64,000 nucleotides of DNA from Bacillota bacterium (GCA_023421955.1 JAEZSE010000037.1:106348-170347); one strand, 5' to 3'; counted from the first letter of the stretch, positions 1-9,179 are shown. A program made the numbers and translations. The notes: generated from the sequence alone by a model not told the origin.

Positions 1-1
1 T

Positions 2-184
2 CACAATACCATTGAGGCCGAGCGGGGCCGCATCCGCTTTGAGGAGGCCGACTGCCCGGACAGGGTGTGTGTGCACACCGGGTGGATCTCTGCTGTGGGG
101 CAGACCACGGCCTGCGTGCCCAACCGGGCGTTGATCAAGATTATGGGCAGCGCTGCGCCCGAAGAGGACGTGGTGATCCGATGA
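2..184 (+). CDS. NusG domain II-containing protein (C-terminal part)
   Basis: Partial gene entering from the left edge; 60 residues remain. It keeps the NusG_II signature: a CPDRVCVHTGW block followed by CVPNRALIKI and a short acidic tail. Family members are small, membrane-anchored extracytoplasmic proteins of unknown biochemical role, usually next to a Gx transporter gene, as here. The stop codon overlaps the next ATG (ATGA), which indicates translational coupling. The N-terminal anchor lies outside the window. Confidence 0.8.
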   Translation, partial: HNTIEAERGRIRFEEADCPDRVCVHTGWISAVGQTTACVPNRALIKIMGSAAPEEDVVIR

Positions 185-711
185 GCAGACAAAGGTTGAA
201 TGTAAAAAAACTGGCCCTGGCCGGCATGCTCACGGCAGTGGCGGCTGCCCTTTCGGTGCTGGAGCGGTTTCTGCCACTGCAGGCGGTGGTCCCGCTGCCT
301 GGCGTGAAGCTGGGGCTGGCCAATGTGGTCACGATGTTTGCGCTGTTCTTTCTGGATTTCAAGCTCTCCGCCGCCATCGTGCTGGCCCGGTGCCTGCTGG
401 GCGCGCTGCTGGGCGGCGGGCCCACAGGGTTTTTGTTTTCACTCACCGGCTCGATGCTGGCGCTGGTGGTCATGGCGGTGCTGAAACGGGGTCACGGCAG
501 GGCGTTTTCGCTCTTCGGTATCAGTGTGGCGGGTGCGGCGGCGCACAACCTGGGCCAGGTGCTGGTGGCGGCGGCAATGCTGGGCGACATGGCGGTGATC
601 GCATATTTGCCTGCGCTGCTAGCGGCAGGTGTGGTGACCGGCGTGCTCACAGCTGCCGCGGCAATGCCCTTTTTCTCAAAATTTAACAAAACGGGGCTAG
701 CGGGCGCATAA
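181..711 (+). CDS. Gx transporter family protein (heptaprenyl diphosphate synthase component I-like)
   Basis: A 176-residue integral membrane protein with about five hydrophobic segments. It has the family's N-terminal KKLALAGMLTAVAAALS helix and a PLPGVKLGLANVVTMFAL block. Related proteins are annotated as Gx transporters or heptaprenyl diphosphate synthase subunit I and are thought to move a small substrate in the quinone/prenyl or flavin neighbourhood; the substrate is unknown. The start is the ATG overlapping the NusG_II stop. A longer reading frame upstream is rejected because it would run inside that gene. Confidence 0.75.
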   Translation: MSRQRLNVKKLALAGMLTAVAAALSVLERFLPLQAVVPLPGVKLGLANVVTMFALFFLDFKLSAAIVLARCLLGALLGGGPTGFLFSLTGSMLALVVMAVLKRGHGRAFSLFGISVAGAAAHNLGQVLVAAAMLGDMAVIAYLPALLAAGVVTGVLTAAAAMPFFSKFNKTGLAGA

Positions 712-761
712 TGTCATGGTGCAATTGCCCGATGGACATGTAGATGTGCCGGGAGGTCTTG

Positions 762-1817
762 ATGAACCGTTTCAAAAAACTGCTTGTACTCATTGCCCTT
801 GCCAGCGCCGCGATGCTACTGTCGGCAGCAGTGCTTGCCGCTCCGGTCATGTACCCGCCGACGGGGCCTGTCAGGGTGATACAAACACAGGCTCCCACGG
901 CAACACCCGCCTCACCCGCGCAGCCTTGCGACTTCATGCGGGCCGATCTGGCCGGGTCAAACGCAGCAGTAGTTGAACGGCTGCTGTCTGCCTGGGGCTT
1001 CAAGTATTTCAAGCCGGACGGGAAGTGGACGGAGGAAGACGCGTATGAGCTCAAGCTCTTTCAACGTTGGGCAGGCCGGAAACTGACAGGTGCCTTTGAT
1101 CTTTCCACCCGCAAAAGCCTGATGCTCGCCTGGCAGGACTGGGGCGAAAGTAAAATCACCCGGGACAAGCTGCCGCTGGAAGGCCGCTATATCGGCATCA
1201 ACCCCGGCCACCAGAAGAAGGGCAACTATGACACGGAGCGGGAGTCTCCGGAAACCGGCAGCGCGCTGAAAGCCAAGGTGACATCCGGCACGCAGGGCGT
1301 GTCAAGCCGCGTGCCCGAATATGTAGTGACGCTGCAAGTGGGCCTGAAGCTGCGCGACAAGCTGGAAGCAATGGGCGCACGGGTGCTGATGGCCCGCACC
1401 ACCCATGAAGTCAACATCAGCAACGGCGAGCGGGCCCGCGCCATGAACACCGCCGGGGTGCATGTTTACCTGTCACTGCACTGCGACGGCAACAACAACC
1501 ACAGCATCGCGGGCATCCACACGATCATGCCGGCCAAGCGGGGCTACCAGGCAGGCGATGTGCTCACGAGAAGCCAGAAGTTCGCCGCACTCATCCAAGC
1601 GGAGAGCCTCAAGGGCACCGGAGCCATAGACAAGGGGTACTATGCGCGGTCTGACCTATCGAGCCTGAACTGGGCAAAGATGCCCACATGCCTGATTGAG
1701 ATGGGCTATATGACCAACGTGGCGGAGGATAAAAAGCTGGTGACCAGCGCCTATCAGGACAAGCTGGCGCAGGCGATGGCCAAGGCGATCCAGCGGTATT
1801 TTGAGGAACAGGGATAG
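762..1817 (+). CDS. Exported N-acetylmuramoyl-L-alanine amidase with peptidoglycan-binding domain
   Basis: A 351-residue cell-wall hydrolase that cleaves the bond between N-acetylmuramic acid and L-alanine. Residues 1-27 form a signal peptide (basic start, hydrophobic core, ALA-A cleavage). About residues 60-115 resemble a peptidoglycan-binding helical domain (FKYFKPDGKWTEEDAYELK). The Amidase_3 catalytic domain follows, with expected zinc ligands His in INPGHQ, Glu in VPEYVVTLQ and His in LSLHCD, and the catalytic Glu in CLIEMGYM. The ATG at 762 is chosen over an upstream in-frame one because GGGAGG lies at proper spacing. Likely role: cell-wall turnover or separation. It appears monocistronic. 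Confidence 0.88.
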   Translation: MNRFKKLLVLIALASAAMLLSAAVLAAPVMYPPTGPVRVIQTQAPTATPASPAQPCDFMRADLAGSNAAVVERLLSAWGFKYFKPDGKWTEEDAYELKLFQRWAGRKLTGAFDLSTRKSLMLAWQDWGESKITRDKLPLEGRYIGINPGHQKKGNYDTERESPETGSALKAKVTSGTQGVSSRVPEYVVTLQVGLKLRDKLEAMGARVLMARTTHEVNISNGERARAMNTAGVHVYLSLHCDGNNNHSIAGIHTIMPAKRGYQAGDVLTRSQKFAALIQAESLKGTGAIDKGYYARSDLSSLNWAKMPTCLIEMGYMTNVAEDKKLVTSAYQDKLAQAMAKAIQRYFEEQG

Positions 1818-1831
1818 GATTCACCAACCTT

Positions 1832-2617
1832 ATGAGTTCTCAACATGAGGGGATGGAAGCGACGGAAGAATACATTGCACAGAACCGAGCCGCGTGGGAA
1901 CACGATGCATATCACTTCTGGGTAAAACAATCCGGATCGCCATCAGAGCTTGCAAGAGAGATGATGGAGAATCCTCGAGTGATGCTGAGGAAGTATGCGC
2001 AGTATTTTGATTCGTTTGATGGCTTGGAAATTGCAAACATCTGCGGTTCCTGCGGGAAGAAAGCCATCCCCCTTGCGTTGCTCGGTGCCCAGGTTACCGT
2101 GTTTGACTTTTCTGAATCCAACAAACGATATGCATGTGAGACGGCGGCAGCAGCAAATGTGGAAATCGAATATGTTGTAGGCGATGTATTGGGCATTGAT
2201 ATGACCAAATACGGCAACTGCTTTGATATTGTGTTTATGGAGGGCGGCATCCTGCACTATTTCCACGATATCGACCGATTCTTCAACGTCATGAATCGCA
2301 TTCTTCGTGATGGCGGTAAAATGATTTGCAGCGATTTTCACCCATTTCAGAAGATCATGGATATACTGGAATTCGGGCAGCCCCCATCCACCAGCTATTT
2401 TTCCACGGAGATCACCGAGGGCGAAATGGCACACGCTCGATTTTATCCGGAAGAGGAGCGAAGCAAGTTCCCCCTGTGCAGCTTGAGGAAATACACTCTC
2501 AGTGAAATCATCAATTCCGTGATTGACAACGGCTTTACGGTCAAGCGCTTTGATGAGCATCCAGCCTGGACAAACAGCAATTTGCCGGGGGAGTTTACGA
2601 TTCTAGCAAGCCTCTAA
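1832..2617 (+). CDS. Class I SAM-dependent methyltransferase
   Basis: A 261-residue Rossmann-fold methyltransferase. The SAM-binding motif I is the atypical NICGSCGKKAIPLALLG, motif II is VTVFDFSESNKRYA, and EYVVGDVL then FDIVFMEGGILHYFHDI match motifs post-I and IV. The substrate is unknown; the arrangement resembles small-molecule methyltransferases. Two starts are possible: ATG 1832, used here with a weak ribosome site, and ATG 1853. The gene lies 14 bp after the amidase and may be co-transcribed with it. Confidence 0.78.
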   Translation: MSSQHEGMEATEEYIAQNRAAWEHDAYHFWVKQSGSPSELAREMMENPRVMLRKYAQYFDSFDGLEIANICGSCGKKAIPLALLGAQVTVFDFSESNKRYACETAAAANVEIEYVVGDVLGIDMTKYGNCFDIVFMEGGILHYFHDIDRFFNVMNRILRDGGKMICSDFHPFQKIMDILEFGQPPSTSYFSTEITEGEMAHARFYPEEERSKFPLCSLRKYTLSEIINSVIDNGFTVKRFDEHPAWTNSNLPGEFTILASL

Positions 2618-2638
2618 GGATTATCAAACCTGTAGCTC

Positions 2639-2707
2639 GGGCCGGGACGGAGCCCTAGGTTGCATAGGCGAGCAGCATCCGTAGGATGCGACCAGCCGGC
2701 CCCTACT
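2639..2707 (+). repeat. Palindromic repeat family R1, long form, copy 1
   Basis: A ~68-bp element between two convergent genes. The outer arms GGGCCGG and CCGGCCC pair, and inside is a six-base stem GCATCC-GTA-GGATGC at 2675-2689. A second full copy lies at 63490-63557. The two copies are nearly identical outside the inner stem, where the changes are compensatory. The element ends in CCTACT like the short copies. Confidence 0.85.
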
Positions 2708-2766
2708 GGGGGGAGCAAATTCGATTCGTATGCAGACTAAACCCTTCAATCCACCTCATTTTCTAT

Positions 2767-3540
2767 TTATAGTATACTTCTAAAGTATCTCACAGTTTCC
2801 TCCGCAACTGACTCATAATCATACTGATATGCATCAAAGGAAGCAGGCCCATCAAACCCTACAGAGCGAAGTTTTGTGATATATTCCGGTAAATTCATAT
2901 CTCCCTCGAAAGGAACAAGGTGATTATGGATCCCATGCTTCATATTCTCCAGATGAGCATGCACAATTAGTTTTCCGCATTTTTCAATTGATGCCATAGG
3001 GTCGGGATCCTGGAGAAAAATGTGCCCAATATCTGCATTGACACGCAACATCGGAGAGCTTATCTCAGAAAATAGATTCAGCATTGTTTCTGTATTATCA
3101 ACAACAAAACCTGGTTCAAACTCCATCGCAAGAAAAACACCATGTTCTTCTGCATAATCACATAGCCTCTTTGTTGCCTGGACTTGACGGTTCCATTGCT
3201 GTTTTATAGGCTCATTACCATTTCTCAAAGCACCGTTGATGATCACAATCTGAGAACCAAGTTCTTTCGCAACTGCAATAGCATTCTTTACCGCATTAAA
3301 TTTGACTTCGCTTTCCGTATAGTCCATATGGGCTCCTACAGAACAGGCTTTTACACGAAAACCAGCAAAAACATCTTTCATTCTAGCAGCAAAATCTTCA
3401 GCAAAGAATTCTTCTCGCACTGAAAAATCACGGGAATAAATCCCAATTTCAACCCCATCAAACCCCTTTGCCATGATGCGCTTGATTGCATCCTCATAAG
3501 TATTCGTAGGAATCATCTGAGTGCGCCCAAGTAAATACAT
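2767..3540 (-). CDS. Sugar phosphate isomerase/epimerase (xylose isomerase-like TIM barrel)
   Basis: A 257-residue protein of the AP endonuclease 2/xylose isomerase-like superfamily. Metal-binding positions are recognisable: Glu in AMEFEPGF, Asp/His in NADIGHIF, and His/Glu in VHAHLENMKHG with a later FEGDMN. Such enzymes isomerise or epimerise keto sugars or inositol derivatives; the substrate cannot be read from sequence. The start has GGAGAG nine bases upstream. The gene is clearly more AT-rich than its neighbours and stands alone, suggesting horizontal acquisition. Confidence 0.75.
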   Translation of the reverse strand: MYLLGRTQMIPTNTYEDAIKRIMAKGFDGVEIGIYSRDFSVREEFFAEDFAARMKDVFAGFRVKACSVGAHMDYTESEVKFNAVKNAIAVAKELGSQIVIINGALRNGNEPIKQQWNRQVQATKRLCDYAEEHGVFLAMEFEPGFVVDNTETMLNLFSEISSPMLRVNADIGHIFLQDPDPMASIEKCGKLIVHAHLENMKHGIHNHLVPFEGDMNLPEYITKLRSVGFDGPASFDAYQYDYESVAEETVRYFRSIL

Positions 3541-3590
3541 TGTTATTCTCTCCTTACAAAATCACTGATATAGTTTTACGATAAAAAAGC

Positions 3591-4355
3591 TCAAACACAT
3601 GGTGAGCGGAACACATATTGATTGATGTCAAACCCCTGCATCTTTTCCATCACATAGGTCTTCATTTCTTCCGCCAGGCAAAACCTTTCTGCCAAGCCTA
3701 TCAATGTGAAGAACCGGATCATCAGTTGCAGAAAGTGTGCGTCAGAAAACAAGGGCAATGAAAAGCTCTGATGATATTGCCCGTCCGTCAGCCACCGGTA
3801 CAGATGATAATACGGCGGTAAGGGGGCTTTCAGAAAGCGGGCATATGTGTAGATCACATCGATACCGAATTGATCATACTGCACATTGAAATCGGGGGAG
3901 TTGTTATGATACGACCGCTCAAGCTCGTTGAACCGATCCCAAATGGCATACAGTTTCACCCCTTTAGATGCTTCGTCAAGCTCGGGAAACGGTTCCGCCA
4001 GCTTCTGGAGGCAGTATTCCCGCAGCGTGTCGGCAGAAGCGTTGGCATCCAGGATAACAATGCTATCGAGGATCATATTGATGGTGATTTGGTTTCCATC
4101 GATGTGCTGAGTTTCAATGTACTGCTTTACTTGCCGAAACGGGTTTGCAAAGTACTCTATGATGAAGCCGTCAACGTTTCTGTTGCCGCGTTCTCTCCAG
4201 TCCACCGCATCGTTCAGAATGATGTATAGGTCAATATCCGAATACTGGTCAGCCATTCCATGCGCATAACTGCCAGTCAAATATACCACTTCAATCTCCG
4301 ATCGAAAAGGGCACTCTGCAAGGAACCGATTCGCCGCTGATTTCCAAGGCTCCAT
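3591..4355 (-). CDS. Nucleotidyltransferase-domain protein (aminoglycoside adenylyltransferase-like)
   Basis: A 254-residue protein with the polymerase-beta nucleotidyltransferase signature near its N terminus: GSYAHG, then SDIDLY giving the two metal-binding Asp residues. The C-terminal part is helical, as in antibiotic nucleotidyltransferases and related proteins. It could transfer AMP to a small molecule, but no specific resistance family is evident. The start at 4355 follows AGGAGGGG with ideal spacing and replaces an upstream ATG (4388). The downstream neighbour on the same strand is the TIM-barrel gene. Confidence 0.7.
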   Translation of the reverse strand: MEPWKSAANRFLAECPFRSEIEVVYLTGSYAHGMADQYSDIDLYIILNDAVDWRERGNRNVDGFIIEYFANPFRQVKQYIETQHIDGNQITINMILDSIVILDANASADTLREYCLQKLAEPFPELDEASKGVKLYAIWDRFNELERSYHNNSPDFNVQYDQFGIDVIYTYARFLKAPLPPYYHLYRWLTDGQYHQSFSLPLFSDAHFLQLMIRFFTLIGLAERFCLAEEMKTYVMEKMQGFDINQYVFRSPCV

Positions 4356-4426
4356 GTGTCCCCCTCCTGATAAGCGATCACTATGCACTTCTCACACAGC
4401 TTCAAGCACCTGTGCAGCTATCCCCG

Positions 4427-4522
4427 CTACTGCACCAGATAAGGCAGCACCGACCCCAAGACAAACAGCAGCGCAATCAGCACCGCCGCAACCTTGATCC
4501 ATGTGCTCGCTGGTTTCTTCAT
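4427..4522 (-). CDS. Small single-pass membrane peptide (31 aa)
   Basis: A short frame starting ATG at 4522 and ending TAG at 4427. It encodes MKKPASTW followed by a hydrophobic helix (IKVAAVLIALLFVLGSVL) and PYLVQ. A ribosome site (GAAGGG) lies about eight bases upstream, 17 bp after the PP2C phosphatase stop on the same strand. The Lys-rich start, single helix and P-Y-L end resemble small DUF4044-type peptides of Firmicutes. The function is unknown; it may be the last gene of the polyphosphate/phosphatase unit. Confidence 0.6.
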   Translation of the reverse strand: MKKPASTWIKVAAVLIALLFVLGSVLPYLVQ

Positions 4523-4538
4523 CGTCTTAACCCTTCTT

Positions 4539-5333
4539 TCATTTCGTCCATTTCAACACCAGCGCCGTAGCGTTATCCTGATACCGCAGGCGCTTTTTGG
4601 CAACCAGGCCGATCAGAGACCCGGCTGCGCTGTGGGCTCCTCGAGCCATGCAATGACCCATTTCCTCTTCATCCAGGCATTTATACAGCCCGTCGGTGCA
4701 AAGCAGCAGGCCGTCGCCCCGCTGAAGCGTGACAGTGGCAGCCATCACGCTGTAATCCTCCAGCGCGCGCATGCCCAGATAACCGGTCAGGTGCGTGCGC
4801 TGCGGGTTGATGCGGGCCTCGGCTTCTGTGATCACACCCTCGGCGACCATCTCCGCAAGATAGCGGGCATAAACATGGTCCTCGGTGAGGCGGGTGAGCG
4901 CCCCATGCCGCCACAGGTAGGCCCGGCTGTCTCCGCTCCAGAAGAGCCGCACGGCATTGCCCAGCACGGCAGCGGCGCACAGCGTGGTGCCGGACATACC
5001 CATTACACCCATGTTGTCCACCATGCGGTAAACCTGGCTGTTCACCCGAGCCAGCGACTCCTTGACCGCCTCATAGGATGCGCCTGCAGCAAGCAGGTGC
5101 CCCGCTTCCCCGCCGGTGGCTTCCACGGCAACCGAAGCCGCCGACCCGCCCCGGGCAAGCGCGCCCATGCCGTCAGCCACCACAGCCAGCATGCCGCCAC
5201 TGGCCAGAAACAGGCCGCAGGCGTCCTGCTGCTCATCGCGGTCGCCTTCGCACTGGCAAAAGGCCGCCTCCACCCCTGCCGGAGCCGGCAGGCGTTCGGC
5301 CGGATATTCAGGTTTTTGGAAAAGGTAGTCCAT
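4539..5333 (-). CDS. PP2C-family protein serine/threonine phosphatase
   Basis: A 264-residue soluble phosphatase. PP2C motifs appear in order: GDRDEQQDA (motif 1), ADGMGALARGG (motif 2), SGTTLCAA, SGDSRAYLW, LCTDGLY and YQDNATALV with the final metal-binding Asp-Asn. These residues bind two or three Mn/Mg ions for dephosphorylation of Ser/Thr. The start at 5333 is preceded by GGGAGGG; the upstream in-frame ATG at 5465 would overlap the ppk1 C terminus. No partner Ser/Thr kinase is present in the window. It is the third gene of a ppx-ppk1-PP2C string. Confidence 0.88.
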   Translation of the reverse strand: MDYLFQKPEYPAERLPAPAGVEAAFCQCEGDRDEQQDACGLFLASGGMLAVVADGMGALARGGSAASVAVEATGGEAGHLLAAGASYEAVKESLARVNSQVYRMVDNMGVMGMSGTTLCAAAVLGNAVRLFWSGDSRAYLWRHGALTRLTEDHVYARYLAEMVAEGVITEAEARINPQRTHLTGYLGMRALEDYSVMAATVTLQRGDGLLLCTDGLYKCLDEEEMGHCMARGAHSAAGSLIGLVAKKRLRYQDNATALVLKWTK

Positions 5334-5430
5334 GGGCCCTCCCGGCTTTTGCGCAAGGGGGATTCCTGTATTATTGTATCTGATTATGGGAGAAAAACAA
5401 AGATGGGGCGTTCCTCCAACATTCCGGTTG

Positions 5431-7542
5431 TTAGCTCCAATTGGAGAAATCCCCCGTCTGCTCAAGCCTTACAGTTGCACTGAGTGCCTGCCGGGCAAAC
5501 CACTCCTGGGCGTTGAGCGACTCCTCGCCGTCGGCAAGTGCTGCTGGCTCATAGGAGCCGTCCGGCAGCATCACTCGGGCCTTCACGTTGTCCTTCAGGC
5601 AGATTTCCAAAAGCTCAACAAGGCGCTTTTTGAGGTCCTCCTGCTCCACGGGGAAAGCAGTCTCTACCCGGCGGTCCAGGTTGCGGGGCATCCAGTCGGC
5701 AGAGGAAAGATACACCTCCGGCAAGCCGCCATTCTCAAAATAGAAGATGCGGTGGTGCTCCAGGTAGCGCCCCACAATGCTGCGCACGGAGATCCGCTCC
5801 GAAAGCCCCGGCACACCGGCCCTGATGCTGCACATGCCGCGCACAACGAGGTCGATCGTCACACCGGCCTGCGAAGCATCATAAAGGCGCTTGATGATCC
5901 CCTCATCGATGAGGGAGTTCACTTTGGCCGCAATGCGGGCCGGGCGGCCAATGCTGGCGTTTTCGATTTCGCGGGCAATCATCGCGTACAAGAAGTCCCG
6001 CAGGCCCCGGGGGGCAACTTTGAGCTTGCGCCAGGAGTCCGGCAGGGAGTAGCCGGTGAGGTAATTGAAGAGTGCAGAGGCGTCGGCGCCGAAGCTTTCG
6101 CGGCAGGTGAAAAGCCCTATGTCGGTGTAGAGCCGGGCGGTGCTGTCATTGTAGTTGCCGGTGCTCATGTGCACATAGCGGCGGATGCGGCCTTCCTCGC
6201 GGCGCACCACCAGCAGCACCTTGCAATGCACCTTGAGGCCCTGCAGGCCATAGATCACATGGCAGCCGGCCCGCTCCAGCTTCCTGGCCCAACCAATGTT
6301 GTTTTCCTCATCAAAGCGGGCCTTGAGCTCCACCATCACGGTGACCTGTTTGCCGTTTTCGGCGGCGGTGATCAAGGCATCCACGACCGGCGAATTACCG
6401 CTCACGCGGTAAAGGGTTTGCTTGATGGCCAGCACATCGGGGTCTTCTGCGGCGCGGCGGAGGAAATGCTCCACAGAGGCAAAGCTTTCATAGGGCAGGT
6501 GCACCAGGCGGTCGCGGGCGGCGATGGCGGTGAAAATATCCTGCTCGCCCAGAAAGTCCGCCGGAGGCTGGGGCGTCCACGGCTTGTCACGAAGGTGGTC
6601 AAAGCCCGGCAAGCGGGTGAATTTCATGAAGGCGGATAGATCCAGCGGCCCGTCCACGTGGAACACGTCGGGCTTTTCCACCTCCAGGATCTTGATGAGG
6701 AAGTCCTTGATCTCCGGATCCACCGGCTTTTTGCCACCCAGGCCCTTTTGCAATTCCAGCCGCACCGGGTCGCCCCACTTGCGGTTCTTGATGCTCTTGG
6801 AGATCTCGCTCAACAGGTCTTCCACACCCTCGTCAATGGCCAGGTCGGAGTTTCTGGTGATTCGAAAGGGGCATAGCGCCAGCACCTCATAACCGGGGAA
6901 GAGCTGGGCCATGCGGTGGATCATCAGCGTTTCCAGAAGCACAAAGCAGCGGTGGTCGCCGAGCCGCGGCACCTCCAGGAACCGGCCCAAAATGCTGGGC
7001 ACCTGCACCACGGCGAAAAGCATGCCATCTTCCACCTGCAGGCGCCTCAGGCGCACGCAGATGTTGAGGCTGCGGTTGGCCACGACCGGGAAAGGCCGGC
7101 CTGCGTCGATGGCCAGCGGCGTCAACACCGGGAACACCGTGTCATCAAACCAGGTGTCCACAAAGGCGCGCTGCTCGCCCGTGAGCTCCTCGATCTTCGG
7201 GAAGAGGATGCCCTCGCGCTTGAGTTCCCCATTGAGCTCCTTCCAGCAGGCGTATTGCTTTGCAACATGGTGGTGGGCCTTTTCGGCAACCAGCGCCACC
7301 TGCTCGCGGGCGGTGAGGCCAGAGGCGTCGGTGCCGGTCCAGCCGGCGTCCACCTGCTCTTTCAAGCCTGCCACGCGCACCATGAAGAACTCGTCCAGGT
7401 TGGAGCCGGTGATAGCAAGGAATTTAAGGCGCTCCATCAAGGGATGGTCGCCCATGGCCTCGCCCAGCACGCGGTCGTTGAAGTCCACCCAGCTGGATTC
7501 GCGGTTGATGTATCTGCCTTGTTTGGTCAGTTTATCGGGCAC
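5431..7542 (-). CDS. ppk1: Polyphosphate kinase 1
   Basis: A 703-residue enzyme that polymerises ATP gamma-phosphate into polyphosphate and can run in reverse. The N-terminal domain begins INRESSWVDFNDRVL, and a central SNLDEFFMVRVAGL block is typical. The C-terminal phospholipase D-like domains contain VHCKVLLV with the phosphorylated-His position, MSTGNYNDSTARLYTDIG, and LSSADWMPRNLDRRVE. Length matches the family. The start codon is GTG at 7542, directly after the TAA of the upstream exopolyphosphatase gene, so the two are translationally linked. Confidence 0.96.
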   Translation of the reverse strand: MPDKLTKQGRYINRESSWVDFNDRVLGEAMGDHPLMERLKFLAITGSNLDEFFMVRVAGLKEQVDAGWTGTDASGLTAREQVALVAEKAHHHVAKQYACWKELNGELKREGILFPKIEELTGEQRAFVDTWFDDTVFPVLTPLAIDAGRPFPVVANRSLNICVRLRRLQVEDGMLFAVVQVPSILGRFLEVPRLGDHRCFVLLETLMIHRMAQLFPGYEVLALCPFRITRNSDLAIDEGVEDLLSEISKSIKNRKWGDPVRLELQKGLGGKKPVDPEIKDFLIKILEVEKPDVFHVDGPLDLSAFMKFTRLPGFDHLRDKPWTPQPPADFLGEQDIFTAIAARDRLVHLPYESFASVEHFLRRAAEDPDVLAIKQTLYRVSGNSPVVDALITAAENGKQVTVMVELKARFDEENNIGWARKLERAGCHVIYGLQGLKVHCKVLLVVRREEGRIRRYVHMSTGNYNDSTARLYTDIGLFTCRESFGADASALFNYLTGYSLPDSWRKLKVAPRGLRDFLYAMIAREIENASIGRPARIAAKVNSLIDEGIIKRLYDASQAGVTIDLVVRGMCSIRAGVPGLSERISVRSIVGRYLEHHRIFYFENGGLPEVYLSSADWMPRNLDRRVETAFPVEQEDLKKRLVELLEICLKDNVKARVMLPDGSYEPAALADGEESLNAQEWFARQALSATVRLEQTGDFSNWS

Positions 7543-9099
7543 TTATTCTCTCCCCTTGTTTCTGAGCGTGCATTTCAGGCCGAACACCTCGGTGAAATAC
7601 TCGCTCTTGTAACCGAAGGTCCATTCCTCCAGAGTAACGTCGCGGTTTGTATGGCCGGTGATGATGAGCTCGCTTTCCTTGAGCTTGATATCGATGGCGT
7701 CAAACTTCTGCAAATGGCTGCGGTCCAGCGAGTCAGCCAGCCGCAGGATCGCGGCCAGTTTCGCCGCCCGCAGCTGGTCACCGGGCGAAAGCTCCGCCCA
7801 CTCGGCGTGGCTCGGGCTGGGCACCGCGCCGCTGTGGTAGCGGGCGATGTTGGCGACCAGGCGCATCTCGGCTGTAGTCAGGCCGATGATGTCACTGTCC
7901 AGCAGCAGGTGGCAGGTGTAGATGTCGTGATATTTGGAGTTCACAAACTTGCCGATGTCATGCAGGATTGCCGCCGCCTGCAGCAGCCGCCGCTCCCGCC
8001 GGGAGAAGCCATGGATCTTCTTCAGGCTGTCAAAGATCAGCAGGCAATGGCGCTCCACCACCGCGGCGTGGCTCTCATCGGCGCCATAGTGGCGGGCTGT
8101 CTCCCACGAGGAGGCGGCAATGCCCTCCTCAAAGCGCTTGTTCCAGTCGTTGGCATCCTCCGGATCCAACAGCTCATAAAGCATGGAGTCTGCCAGCACC
8201 ACGCCCGGCGAGAGCACTTCGTCAGAGCCGGTGAACTCGGAGAGTGTCATATAAATCGCAAGCGAGGGCAGCAGCACCTCGCCCTGCTCCTCCCGAAGGC
8301 CATATTTCTGAGCGGCTTGCACTGGCGTGGAGCCCTTCACGCTGTCGTAGAGCGCCGCCAAATCCCGCCGGGTGATGGCCTGCACGCCGTCACGCTCGGT
8401 GGCGCCGGTGAGCCGGGCAATGAGCTCAATCTCCTTGCCGCACACGACAAACCGCCCCGGCTCAAAGGCCTGCATCTGGTCGCGCAGCAGCCTGGTGAGC
8501 GCCGCAAGATACTCCTCGATGATCGCGTAGAACCGGGGCGTGCGTTCGCCGGTTTCGCCCAGCATCTGCGACAGCTTTAGCGACCCCACGCGGATGTTGC
8601 GGGCGAAGATCACCGCGCCATCACGCACGGCGGCGATGCCTACGCTGCCGGTGCCGATGTGGGCCATCATGAAGGGCTTGGCGAGATCCTGGCCCCGGGC
8701 TTGCATGCGGCGCAGCACCTCCTTGAAGATGAGCGCCATCTCCTGCCCGTCTTCCAGCACCTCCACAACAAGGCCGGTGCGGTTCTTCAATTGATCCAGC
8801 ACATAGGAGGCGTTGGCCGCCTCACGCAGCGCAGTGGTTGCCATCACGCGGATGGCGCCGTCTTCCACGCCGTATTGCCGGGCGGAGGCCTTGAAACCCT
8901 CCAGCGCCTTTGCCACCTCCTCGGTGGTCTTGAAGCTCACCTTGCCGTGGGTGAAGGTTTCATAGCCCAGGTTCACCGGGTATTCCAGATAGTCCAGCTC
9001 CACCGGCTCGCCATGGCCGGACTCCGCCACTTCCATCGAAAGCAAGCTGGAGCCGATGTCGATCACCGCGGCGACCCTTGTTTTGTCTTTATGGGCCAT
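7543..9099 (-). CDS. ppx: Ppx/GppA exopolyphosphatase with C-terminal HD domain
   Basis: A 518-residue protein. Residues 8-300 form the two ASKHA lobes (AAVIDIGSSLLSMEV; HIGTGSVGIAAV), and the C-terminal third is an HD-type helical domain with AAILHDIGKFVNSKYH and later RYHSG. It hydrolyses terminal phosphates of polyphosphate and possibly pppGpp. The phosphate-binding loop reads GTGSVG rather than the usual GGGS.E, a small deviation. The gene lies directly upstream of ppk1, so synthesis and degradation of polyphosphate are co-expressed. Confidence 0.9.
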   Translation of the reverse strand: MAHKDKTRVAAVIDIGSSLLSMEVAESGHGEPVELDYLEYPVNLGYETFTHGKVSFKTTEEVAKALEGFKASARQYGVEDGAIRVMATTALREAANASYVLDQLKNRTGLVVEVLEDGQEMALIFKEVLRRMQARGQDLAKPFMMAHIGTGSVGIAAVRDGAVIFARNIRVGSLKLSQMLGETGERTPRFYAIIEEYLAALTRLLRDQMQAFEPGRFVVCGKEIELIARLTGATERDGVQAITRRDLAALYDSVKGSTPVQAAQKYGLREEQGEVLLPSLAIYMTLSEFTGSDEVLSPGVVLADSMLYELLDPEDANDWNKRFEEGIAASSWETARHYGADESHAAVVERHCLLIFDSLKKIHGFSRRERRLLQAAAILHDIGKFVNSKYHDIYTCHLLLDSDIIGLTTAEMRLVANIARYHSGAVPSPSHAEWAELSPGDQLRAAKLAAILRLADSLDRSHLQKFDAIDIKLKESELIITGHTNRDVTLEEWTFGYKSEYFTEVFGLKCTLRNKGRE

Positions 9100-9179
9100 G
9101 CAGGACCCTCCGTTTCAAAGTGTTTGCCTTCCTTTATTATATACCATGGAATTTGGGCCAACTAACAGAAAAGGGATGG

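Noticed and set aside
5332..6639. 435-codon open frame on the plus strand
   Set aside because: Antisense to ppk1; no ribosome site or domain.
6916..8580. 554-codon open frame on the plus strand
   Set aside because: Antisense shadow of ppk1 and the Ppx/GppA gene; the high GC content opens reverse frames.
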